Of a DNA stretch of 64,000 nucleotides, positions 13,366 through 22,200 are shown piece after piece. The notes beneath the pieces are model-generated. The model was not told the origin of the DNA. It saw nothing but the letters and a program-made list of their open reading frames with translations, and did no database searches. The translations under genes and the position numbers were made by a program. Positions within the stretch are counted from its first letter, which is position 1. Each line of letters starts with the position of its first letter. The DNA is from Hemibagrus wyckioides (taxonomy: Eukaryota; Chordata; Actinopteri; Siluriformes; Bagridae): contig NC_080716.1 in NCBI RefSeq assembly GCF_019097595.1, positions 34,289,401 through 34,353,400 of the forward strand. The letters are read 5' to 3'.

Positions 13366-13371
13366 TTTATT
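13366..13371 (-). terminator. antisense poly(A) signal in U3 (5' LTR)
   Basis: Forward TTTATT reads AATAAA on the minus strand. It begins about 20 bases after the antisense stop codon (13394-13392). The same signal is at 27966-27971 in the 3' LTR. Confidence 0.65.
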
Positions 13372-13391
13372 GAAACATTAGGAGTTACAAC

Positions 13392-14254
13392 TCAGTCAGC
13401 CAGCCTATCCAATGGGATCAGTGGGACCGGAGGGTCAGTTGTAGAAGACGGAATCTCGGGATCCTGAGGAGAAGTTGGAGAATAATCAGTGGGAGAAGTT
13501 GGGGGCGAATAGTCAGGAGAAGACTGAGGAATATCATGAACACTGTAAGGCATAGGCACAAATTCAGGAGAAAGTTGGGGAAGGTCAGGGGAATTAGGAA
13601 ATGAAGAGGAGTCAGAGGAAGAATCATTAGAGGAAATCTCAACAGGGAAATCCTCAGTCTGGACGCCTTGAGAGGTGGTGCGTGTCCAATGCCAGTAGAA
13701 GGTCTGAGTAGACTGATCACAGGTTGTGGGGTGAAATTGGGTGCTCTGATCAAGACAGACGGTATCTCTCACGATATGGTGAGCGAGGTAAGGAGACTCA
13801 GGAATAGAGGATTCAGATAGGTGCTCCAGGAAACCAGTAAGTTCAATGGCCAAACAGGATAGCTGATACTGGCGATAGCGTCGCAGAGCACCCCTGGGAC
13901 TTCTCCGGAAGATAGCGCGGCGGGCTGACTGAGCTAGAAAAAATAATGGGAAATGAGTAAAGATGAGTGAAGTGCATATTGCGTGACTATGTAGTCAGCA
14001 AAAGAGAGCGTGTACCAAGGCAGGAGGAACACAGTGTGGGAAGTAGGCCAGGTCACTGTGACATGACAGTGATAGGCAGGTAGAGGAGACAATAGCATTG
14101 GAATACTAGCAACCAACAGTGATGAAAAGAGGAAAGGATATGAGGCAGCTTAATGGCACAGCTTAGTTTAAAATTAGTAAAACAAAACTTAGATCAAGTA
14201 GGTAGAGAGAAAAGTCATCGTGACATAGAGGAAGAGAGCAAGGTACTTACACAT
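13392..14254 (-). CDS. predicted spliced antisense gene inside the 5' LTR U3
   Basis: Minus-strand exon 1 gives ATG plus one base (14254-14251) and is followed by the consensus donor GTAAGTACC (14250 downward). A 317-base intron ends in a TTATTTTTTCTAG acceptor (AG at 13935-13934). Exon 2 (13933-13392) is open in the frame set by that ATG, and 4 + 542 bases give 181 codons plus stop. The ATG is the first one downstream of a minus-strand TATAAAAA (14369-14362) and has A at -3. AATAAA follows the stop. The predicted product is Arg-rich at its N-terminus (ARRAIFRRSPRGALRRYR), then Ser/Pro/acidic with DYSPPTSPTDYSPTSPQ near the C-terminus. I know no homolog. A nuclear regulator, by analogy with the antisense HBZ of deltaretroviruses, is inference only. 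Confidence 0.7.
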
Positions 14255-14361
14255 TGTTGTGGGGGGCAACGCGCGAGGTCAGGATGAGCCGAGGAAGCAC
14301 CTTTAAGAGGTGATGGTCAAATGAAGTCAATAAGGAAGTGGCGCCTATAAGTAAGCGCCAA

Positions 14362-14369
14362 TTTTTATA
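14362..14369 (-). promoter_or_regulatory. candidate antisense TATA box in U3
   Basis: TATAAAAA on the minus strand lies about 108 bases before the antisense ATG, with a TTGGCGC E2F-like site just downstream (minus). A start site near 14335 would give a 5' UTR of about 80 bases with no other ATG. The same is at 28962-28969 in the 3' LTR. Confidence 0.5.
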
Positions 14370-14419
14370 AAAATGGTTGACTTAGCCTAAAAATAAGGGG
14401 AACTGGTGAGGAGGAAAAT

Positions 14420-14427
14420 TGACGTCA
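14420..14427. promoter_or_regulatory. CRE site TGACGTCA in the 5' LTR
   Basis: A perfect cAMP-response element palindrome lies about 190 bases upstream of the sense TATA box. The 3' LTR has TGACATCA at 29020-29027, one of only four LTR differences and at the CpG. CREB/ATF binding is known for this palindrome; use here is inferred. Confidence 0.55.
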
Positions 14428-14585
14428 TCGAGGGGAGGATGGTATCAATTTAGGGGCGGTATCGGGACAAATGCGAAAATAATGGGAACTGGGAAAACGT
14501 ATGTAAACTAAGGAAGGAGGGACTAAAGTAGCCATACACTGAATATAATGGGAAATTGCTGGAAATATTTAAATTAGAGAAAAGG

Positions 14586-14603
14586 AGGCGCCCCGGGGCG
14601 CCT
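14586..14603. promoter_or_regulatory. 18-base GC palindrome next to the sense TATA box
   Basis: AGGCGCCCCGGGGCGCCT is a perfect inverted repeat ending five bases before TATAAG (14608). It is identical in both LTRs (29186-29203). It could be a GC-box-like binding site or form a hairpin. Confidence 0.5.
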
Positions 14604-14607
14604 GGGG

Positions 14608-14613
14608 TATAAG
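14608..14613 (+). promoter_or_regulatory. sense TATA box of the 5' LTR
   Basis: TATAAG lies in a GC-rich context about 75 bases before the AATAAA at 14687. It sets the R start near 14635-14640. The 3' LTR equivalent is 29208-29213. Confidence 0.7.
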
Positions 14614-14853
14614 TAGAGGGGACTTTTTCGGGGTTTTTGAGACCAGCTGCTCTCTTCAGATATGCATGTTGTTGACTGCATGACTGAATAAAGAAACCTG
14701 CTTCTTCTCATCTGTTGACCGAGATCTCTTTTATTTCGGCTAAGTTTTATAGATTGTGGAGGTTATTGGGAAAGCTAAGAGTAATAGATACAAACAAAAT
14801 TCCACCCTGTGATATGTCCACTCGGAGGGGGCTCTGAGTTCCGACACATTTAT

Positions 14854-14871
14854 TGGTGCCGAAACCCGGGA
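14854..14871 (+). other. primer binding site, tRNA-Phe
   Basis: TGGTGCCGAAACCCGGGA is complementary over all 18 bases to the 3' end of vertebrate tRNA-Phe(GAA) plus CCA, by my recall of that tRNA. It begins seven bases after the LTR end. Confidence 0.8.
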
Positions 14872-15681
14872 GACTTGCGTGGGAAGGCTGACGTGAGTCC
14901 GAAAACCTGAGCTAGGACCACAACTACTACGGGCTGCAGATTGCCGGCATCAAAACAGAAAGGTAAGCAGACACCTGTTATATTCAAAGTCTGTGTTAAA
15001 TCTATATCTGTAGCCTGAGTAGAGTGGCCCTGGGAAGGGTGAAGGCAGTTGGCCTCACGCCAAGAATTAGAGGGTGGTGAAGACAGATGAGAACGAGCGG
15101 AGAGGTGTTTTTGTTTTTTGGGCTTATGAAGTGTTAAGGTTTTATAAGTGAATAAGTGTGTGCAAGAAAATTCCTGTGGGATAAAGCAGGTGGCACAAGT
15201 GAAGGAAAAATTCCTGCCGGTTGAGGCAGGTGGAGTATGAGAAAAATTCCTGCGCAGGTGGAATATTTGTCCCTAGATACCGCTGTTGTATATGGAAAAC
15301 AGGTCTGCATGGTAGGGATGTCGGTGAGCCACTGCGGAGAACAGTATAGTTAGTTTTCAGGAACGCAGGGTTGGACCCGAGGAAAATGTGTTAAAGTATT
15401 AATGTGATATGTTAGTGTGAAATGAGGTGATGTGCCGTTGTTGAGAATGTGTTGTTAAGAAAGGAAGGATTGCTGCTGGCAGCAGGTGTGTGTGTTTAGG
15501 AATTGTGTTAGGAAAAATAGAAGCGTGAGTTGGAGTAGTGGCATGGAGGGATAGGTGATTAACGGTACTGTTATATAGATCTGCTAGTATAAATACTATT
15601 GTAAGCAGAAGCTGTAAAAAGGAAAGAGAGGAGGGGTAAGTAACCCAGCAGACACACACTCACAGAAGCAGCACAAATATA

Positions 15682-15719
<38 letters not shown>

Positions 15720-15818
15720 CACAGGGGAAAGCCCTTACACAGAAGGAGAGTTGAGTTGAGAAAAAAAAAAAAAAGTTGAAAGTAAAAAGGGTAGAGAGAA
15801 TAGCAGTGAGCGCGGTGT
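14872..15818 (+). other. retroviral leader with major splice donor
   Basis: About 950 bases precede gag. AAAG|GTAAGC has its GT at 14963-14964 and is the best splice-donor candidate for subgenomic mRNAs. A (CA)n tract lies at 15682-15714 and an A-run at 15761-15774. No long forward frame is seen, so there is no equivalent of an epsilonretroviral leader gene. Confidence 0.6.
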
Positions 15819-18800
15819 ATGGCAGATTTGGCAATAGAAACAAAGGGACTGAGAACACATTTTTGGGACGAAAGAACTTATAAAGACAGAGACGGGGTTG
15901 AAAGGAGACAGACAGAACAGCAGATTTGTGATAAACTGTGGGCATTGACGGCGTTTGATAGGTTAACCGCATTGCGTCACCAGTTTCCTGAAATAAATTG
16001 GGTAGAACAGCTTAAGAAACTCTGGAGACCTCGTGTTTTGGGCCCAATATTGCGTGCGTTACTGGCAGCTCCTGAACCCCGAGAGGCCGAGGTAGTGATT
16101 TCAGTGTATGATTTCATTAATGATCCATACGGGGAGGAAGAAGAGCCTGTGGTAGAAGTGTTTGGAGCTAGACCAATACAGAGCAATTATTGTTCGGGGC
16201 TAAAGGTCATTATTACAATTGAACCCAGGATAGTACTGTGGGAGAGAGGTCTGGGAACAGCACTTTTGATTGATAAGATAAATATATTTGAAGAACAATC
16301 CAGGAAAAACCCAGTAAGGCCAAGCGTGACTGTAAGAAAAATCTATGCGAGGGTGACCTGGACACCTCTAAATAGTAACTTGGGTCATAGAAGTGAAGCC
16401 CATAGGGCCAGACAAGGGTGTGTCATGAGTAGGGAAGAGACACCAACCACACCCGTAGGGGTGATTATACTCAGGCACAGAGGAGCAGAGAAAGAAATTA
16501 AAAAGTATATGAAAAAATGGAGTGACCGGACACGTGGGGAGTTGCAGTGGCCACTAGAAGGCACATTTAATAATGAAAGGTGTGAAAAGATGAAGGAAAG
16601 ACTAGAGTGCTGGGGAGAAATAAAAAAAGAAAGTAGGGACAAGACTGACAGAAAGAAGGAAATTGTGGATTGGTTCCAGGTGGAAGGGGAACGGCAGAGA
16701 GCACTTATAAATGAAAAGAGAGAAAGGGCTACAGCCCCACCAGCAGAGGAGCTTGTGGAGCAGGAGAAGCCACCCCCATACAGAGAAGTGCCCCCGGCAC
16801 GAACAGCAGGAATCTATCCCGTCCTATTAAAAGAAGGACAACCACAGACAGTGAGACTGGAGATAATGGAAGGACAGTTTGAAGGCAAAGTAATATATAC
16901 ACAGAATGAAGATGAAAGAGGAAGAGAGAATGCAGCAGCCATGCAGTGCTCGAAACGAGAGCAGGAGCAGACCCATTTTAGGCCAGAGGGATCCGAAAAG
17001 GACGGAAGTCTGGAAGGAAGTAAGGAAAGTCTGGCGTGGGATCCAGCGTCATATAGAAGAACGGGGACAGGAGCGGACATGTGGAGAGAGTATCAGATGA
17101 ACCTAGAAAAGGGAAAATACAAAGGAAAAATGGAGTGGTTAGGATTGGAAGACAAGACAAGCACGCCCGCACCCAGAGATACCTGGACAAGAGGCCCGCC
17201 ATCGAGAGCGAATAGCGAAGAGAGCGAGTCTCTACAGAGGGACAACCCGGGTGAATGGGAAAATGATGATGAAACAACAAGTGCTACTGCCCTAGAGGAA
17301 GGAGGTGATGAAGTGGAAATCATGCAGAAGGAGGGGTTCTACCCCACACCTCAAAAAGGAAAGCAGGGCGAGTACAGAGAGGAGGAAGTAATCGAAACGG
17401 AAATGGAAGAAGAAGAGTATCACATAACAGGGAAAGTGAAACTAACGCCAACAACAAAAGGGAAAAGAGATGGCGGATTCCGTGAAATAAGTGAACGGAT
17501 GGAGAGAATGGAAGAAAGAATGAAAGACAGTCGCTTAACAATGGAAGAGCTGAGGGGGCAGACACAAGCACACATAGAAGAAGAACTGGAAGATACAAGG
17601 AAGAAACTGGAAAAGATGGAAATAGATGCGTCAAAGGATAAAGTCCTGCGTGGCCAAATAATGCAGAAGGTGCATGGATTAGAGCACTCACAAGGGGAGT
17701 TGTCTGCGATAAGTCAGATAAAAATGAAGAAAAATGAAAGCGAACTGGCCCACCTCAAGAAAGAAATAAAAGAAGCACGCTGTAATCTGGAACAAAAGGT
17801 GGAGGAAGCCAGGCAGACGTTGAGAGAACTGCAAGATCAGGTGAGAGGAGAAGAAAAAGGAAGGACAAGGAAAGCAATACTCCCTTTGACTATGGAATTA
17901 AGGTCTGCACGGAAACAAGGAGCAGGGGAAGGACCCCCAGAAAACAAGGAAGAGCAGCAGGTGGAGGCATCCCAGATGCCAGTAATAATAAAAGGAAACG
18001 ATGTGGCTTATGTCCCATGGTCATTCATGGACCTGACGGGATTAATTGGCAGACTGCCAAGTGTTTGTGAAGGAGCTCAAAAATGGATCACACGGTTTGA
18101 AGAGCAGACAATGGGACAGGTGCTGGCACTGGGAGATGTCAAAGCAATATTGTCTCAGTCACTGGGGAAGGCCAAGATGATTGAAATTTTTCACAATGTG
18201 GACCTAAGAAGAGAAGCAGAGGGGCAGAAATATGATCCAAGCCCATTTGGGACTCACCGTAACCAAATCTGGAAGGCCCTGCGGAGTGCATACCCAACAC
18301 GGGCTGATCCAGGAAGAGTGGAAAAGATCAAATTGGAAGAGAATGAGAGTGTAGCGGAATTTGTATTAAAACTACAGAAGGCATGGAGAGAAGAGATGGG
18401 AGGAGCATGGGATGAAACAGCAGCAAGCCAAACCCTGTTTCGTATGATGGTAAAGAAGGCTCTTCCAGTGGAAGTCCAGGACCAACTGGACACAGTAGTG
18501 GGACTGGCTGCAATGGCGTGGCCCACCTTCGAGGCTAATGTAATACATTATGTGGAGCTGCACAGGCGGAGAGAAAGAGAAGCAAGGAAAGCAGCTGAAA
18601 GCCTGGTGATGCAGCTCCACAAGGCTCAACTGAGTGAGTTAGCCCGCAACAAACAGGAAAACATGGAAAAGAAAAAGGAGGAGAAAAATGTAGCAAAGCA
18701 GGCAGCGGTGCTGGTGGCACAGCCAGCAGCACCCCTAGCGGCTCAGCCTGCACCTCCAGTGCCACAGCCAGCAGCCATGGCGCCAGTGATTCCCTCGCAA

Positions 18801-19181
18801 CAACTGCAGCCTGCTTACTATGCACCTCCACCGCTGGTAATGTACCCCCCAGTTCAACAATACCCACCCCAGAATCGAGGATGGGGTCAGGGACGGGGAC
18901 GTGGTCGAGGAGGAGGAGCATTTCAGCAACCTTTGAGAGGAAGAACTCCAATGAACCAAGGAGGAAGAGGATGTTGGGTATGTCAAGATCCCAGTCACCT
19001 GAAACGAGACTGCCCATATGCCTATCAACAGGAAATGGCGCCTCCAAGGGGAGGCGCACAGCAAAATCAAGGATGGCAAGGTCCAGGAAATTGGATGGGA
19101 CCCTGGATGGGGCCTAATCAACAGCCCCAAGGAGTGAACTCGGGAGCAGGCCCCATGGGGCCACCCCCGGGAAGTATGTGA
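15819..19181 (+). CDS. gag: retroviral Gag polyprotein, 1120 aa
   Basis: Structural polyprotein of the virion. The ATG at 15819 is followed by a basic/hydrophobic N-terminal matrix-like part, then a PPPY late-domain motif (residues 318-321) that in other retroviruses recruits NEDD4-type ligases for budding. A long charged region and a strong coiled coil follow (about 555-685, heptads such as RMERMEERM). A capsid-like domain covers about 725-925 with YVPWSF at its start and a helical KLEENESVAEFV block. A Gln/Pro/Gly/Arg-rich linker leads to one CCHC zinc knuckle, C1052-x2-C-x4-H-x4-C1065. It ends in TGA with pol in the same frame. It is roughly twice the usual gag length, mostly from the charged/coiled-coil middle. 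Intact. Confidence 0.95.
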   Translation: MADLAIETKGLRTHFWDERTYKDRDGVERRQTEQQICDKLWALTAFDRLTALRHQFPEINWVEQLKKLWRPRVLGPILRALLAAPEPREAEVVISVYDFINDPYGEEEEPVVEVFGARPIQSNYCSGLKVIITIEPRIVLWERGLGTALLIDKINIFEEQSRKNPVRPSVTVRKIYARVTWTPLNSNLGHRSEAHRARQGCVMSREETPTTPVGVIILRHRGAEKEIKKYMKKWSDRTRGELQWPLEGTFNNERCEKMKERLECWGEIKKESRDKTDRKKEIVDWFQVEGERQRALINEKRERATAPPAEELVEQEKPPPYREVPPARTAGIYPVLLKEGQPQTVRLEIMEGQFEGKVIYTQNEDERGRENAAAMQCSKREQEQTHFRPEGSEKDGSLEGSKESLAWDPASYRRTGTGADMWREYQMNLEKGKYKGKMEWLGLEDKTSTPAPRDTWTRGPPSRANSEESESLQRDNPGEWENDDETTSATALEEGGDEVEIMQKEGFYPTPQKGKQGEYREEEVIETEMEEEEYHITGKVKLTPTTKGKRDGGFREISERMERMEERMKDSRLTMEELRGQTQAHIEEELEDTRKKLEKMEIDASKDKVLRGQIMQKVHGLEHSQGELSAISQIKMKKNESELAHLKKEIKEARCNLEQKVEEARQTLRELQDQVRGEEKGRTRKAILPLTMELRSARKQGAGEGPPENKEEQQVEASQMPVIIKGNDVAYVPWSFMDLTGLIGRLPSVCEGAQKWITRFEEQTMGQVLALGDVKAILSQSLGKAKMIEIFHNVDLRREAEGQKYDPSPFGTHRNQIWKALRSAYPTRADPGRVEKIKLEENESVAEFVLKLQKAWREEMGGAWDETAASQTLFRMMVKKALPVEVQDQLDTVVGLAAMAWPTFEANVIHYVELHRRREREARKAAESLVMQLHKAQLSELARNKQENMEKKKEEKNVAKQAAVLVAQPAAPLAAQPAPPVPQPAAMAPVIPSQQLQPAYYAPPPLVMYPPVQQYPPQNRGWGQGRGRGRGGGAFQQPLRGRTPMNQGGRGCWVCQDPSHLKRDCPYAYQQEMAPPRGGAQQNQGWQGPGNWMGPWMGPNQQPQGVNSGAGPMGPPPGSM

Positions 19182-19211
19182 GGAGGCCCAGAGAAGCTAG
19201 AGGGGGAGCTG
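19154..19211 (+). other. gag-pol junction with in-frame UGA (readthrough site)
   Basis: Gag stops with TGA at 19179-19181, and the frame then stays open straight into protease. No frameshift site is needed. The context TGA GGA GGC resembles the gammaretroviral stop-plus-GGAGG readthrough context. GGCCCCATGGGGCC, a 14-base palindrome, lies just upstream. Pol has no obvious own start codon before its protease, so expression by stop-codon suppression is the simplest reading. Confidence 0.75.
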
Positions 19212-22200
19212 GTGCAGTACACCACCTCTCTGCACCCCGCTCAAGAACCCACTGTCTCAGTGATAGTGGGTAGACAAATTCGCTCATCATTTTTAATTGA
19301 CACAGGTGCAACATTTACAAGCATAGGCAAAGAAGGCTCAAAGCTCCCCCTCTCCAGTAAAGCAGTAAAAACAGTAGGCTTCTCAGGGAAAACACAGACT
19401 TTACGCTTTACTGAGCCTCAAGAGCTGAACATACAAGGAGTGACAGTGCAGGCACCATTACTGTTCTCCCCAGAAACTCCAGCAAATCTACTTGGGAGAG
19501 ACGTGCTCTGTAAGTTAGGAGCTAAGATACATTGCGGAGAAAGAGGAGTATGGGTAGAACTCCCAGAGCATTTAGTTCAGCAGTATGTCATGATGGAGAC
19601 GAAACTTGAACTAAGTACAATGGACAAGGTATATTGGTTGGAAATAAATGACATGTACAGTGGAATAAGGGATCTGTACACACAGTGGAAGTCCTGGCTG
19701 ATCAAAATGAGACCAGACTGTCAAGAAAGCAGAGAACCATGGCACTGCACAATGATGTATGATGAAGAAGGACAAAATGAAGAATACGAGGCCATGTGGG
19801 ACGAACGAATTGAAAAAACACAATACACTCTGAAGACTATAAATGTAATTGTAGGACCACAAGGGGTAGCTGCATCAGTTCAACTGCCGTCACAACTCGA
19901 GCAGTGGTACCAGGTTCCTGATGCTGCTCCTCATGTCTCCCTGCTGGTTGGGCAAGGTTTTGAATCAAAAGAATTAGGATCAATGGTGAGGGAGGCAAGT
20001 CAGAGGATGCAGTGGAAACAGATAGGACAGGGAGTCAGTGTGTCCTCAGATAGAAAGTTCCTTAAAATAGAGCAGATAGCAATAGATGAGGTAAGGCCAC
20101 AGACTGTACTAATAAGCAGAGCAGAGAATTTGAGGATAGAGAAGAACAAGATGAAACAATTGCCCCAATGGGCTAAAGAGCAGGAGATCACAGAGAAAGA
20201 AAGGGAGGAAGCACTAGCACAAATACCTGACCAGCTATGGACCAAACATCAAACAGATGTCGGACTGGTAAAGTCGGCAGGTTTAGTTAAGATACAGCTT
20301 AAACCAGGAGCACGATTGCCATATCAGAACCAGTATCCCTTGTCAAAAGAAGCAATAGTAGGGATAAAACCAACGATTGAGGGTCTGACGCAAGCAGGAG
20401 TTTTGGTCCTAACAAAAAGTCAGTGCAACACCCCCATCTTTCCGGTCAGAAAACCAAACTCAGACAAATGGAGACTAGTCCATGACCTACGACCAGTAAA
20501 TCGGGTGGTGATAGCGGAAAATCCTGTAGTTCCAGATCCACACACCCTTTTGTCTAACATTCCAGAAGGAACAAAATGGTACACAGTAATTGATCTGTGC
20601 TCAGCATTCTTTAGTGTTCCATTACATCCAGATTCACAGTTCCTGTTTGCTTTTACCTATGGGGGACAACAGTATACATACACCAGACTGCCACAAGGCT
20701 ATTGTGAAAGCCCATCAGTTTTTAACCAAGTTCTAGCCCGAGATTTGACTAATTTGGATGTGTCCAGCACAATATTGCAATATGTGGATGATCTGCTGAT
20801 TTGCAGTCAAGCCAAAGAGCAATGCGTACAAGATTCAGTGCAAGTCTTAAAAACTCTGGCCCTAAACGGGCATAAAGTAAGTAAAGAAAAGTTGCAATTT
20901 TGCCAGCAAAAGGTAGAATACTTAGGGAGAGTGCTCGAAGGCACCACACGAAAAATCTCACCAGAACATGTAGAAGCAATCCGAAAAGCTCCCAGACCTC
21001 AAACTGTCCAGCAGATGCTATCCTTCTTGGGATTGGCGGGTTTTAGCAGACCGTGGATTTGTGATTTCGCAATGAAAACGCAACCACTTAGGGATATTGT
21101 GAAAGCAGCAGACCAAACAAAGTCTAGTGCCATGCTAACATGGACAGAGGAAGCAAAAGCAGCATTTGATATGCTAAAGACTGCATTGTCATCTGCACCT
21201 GCATTGGCATGTCCAGACTATGGTAAACCATTCTATTTGTATGTGTCTGAAAGAAAAGGGTTTGCCTCAGCAGTGTTAGCACAGGAACAAGAAGGCATGG
21301 GGAAAAGACCAGTAGCGTACTTTAGCACGGCACTCGATAGTGTGGAGAAGGGCATGCCACCATGCTATCGAGGATTAGCAGCTGCGGCATTTGCCTATCA
21401 AAAGGCATCATCAATCACAATGGGGCATCCAGTGACCCTGTATACATCCCATGCCTTGCATGCACTGCTGACTAGTCAAAAATTTGTGATAACCAATGCT
21501 CGAAAAACAGGGTATGATGTCATTCTGTCAGCTCCTGAACTAACAATTGAGAAATGCCGCACAATAAACCTTGCAGATAGGCTGGGGCTCCCAGAAGACG
21601 GAGCCCCACATGAGTGCGCTGAAGTGACAGAAAAATACCTAAAAGCTAGATCAGACTTAGAAGCACAACCACTGCCTGGTGCTCAATGTATCCTCTTTGT
21701 GGATGGATCATGCTATCGTAGTAATGAGGGAAACAAAGCTGGCTATTCAGTAGTCCAATATGATAACCAAGAAGGAGTATTTAACACAGTAGTGACTGTG
21801 GCAGTGCCACAACCCTGCTCTGCCCAATTGGCAGAAATAAAAGCACTAACAGCAGCCTGCAAACTGGGGGCAGGCAAAACATGTACAATATACACTGATT
21901 CGGCCTATGCTTATGGAGTGTGCCACGTGTTTGGACCAATCTGGGCACAAAGAGGTTTCCAGAGGGCAGATGGATCAGCCATTGTACATGGGCCGGCGAT
22001 TTCAGAGCTGTTAGGGGCAATGATGCTCCCTAAAGAATTGGCAATCGTAAAATGTAGAGCTCATAAGTCAGATGGAGAATGGGTTAGCAGAGGAAATGCA
22101 GTAGCTGACGAGGCAGCTAAAAAGGCAGCAGTAGGTGAAACAAGTGTTATGGTAATGATGCAAACAGGAGAGCCAGAGGATGAAGGGCAGATGCAGGTCA

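Larger units (their letters stand above)
13065..14846 (+). repeat. 5' LTR (U3 about 13065-14637, R to about 14712, U5 to 14846)
   Basis: It starts TGTCGGAG and ends TTCCGACA, a 7-base inverted end pair. The sense TATA box TATAAG is at 14608-14613 and the poly(A) signal AATAAA at 14687-14692, which set R approximately. It aligns without gaps to 27665-29446 with four differences: 13295 G/A, 13790 A/G, 14407 T/A and 14424 G/A. U3 is about 1570 bases and carries an antisense gene. Confidence 0.97.

Noticed and set aside
13934..14116. Minus-strand 60-codon frame in U3
   Set aside because: It lies in the predicted intron of the antisense gene and has no start or acceptor context of its own.
15571..15972. 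133-codon minus-strand frame across the retroviral leader
   Set aside because: It runs through a (CA)n repeat and an A-run and overlaps the gag start; no splice or poly(A) signals support it.
16385..19059. Several minus-strand frames under gag
   Set aside because: They are shadows produced by the purine-rich coding strand of gag.
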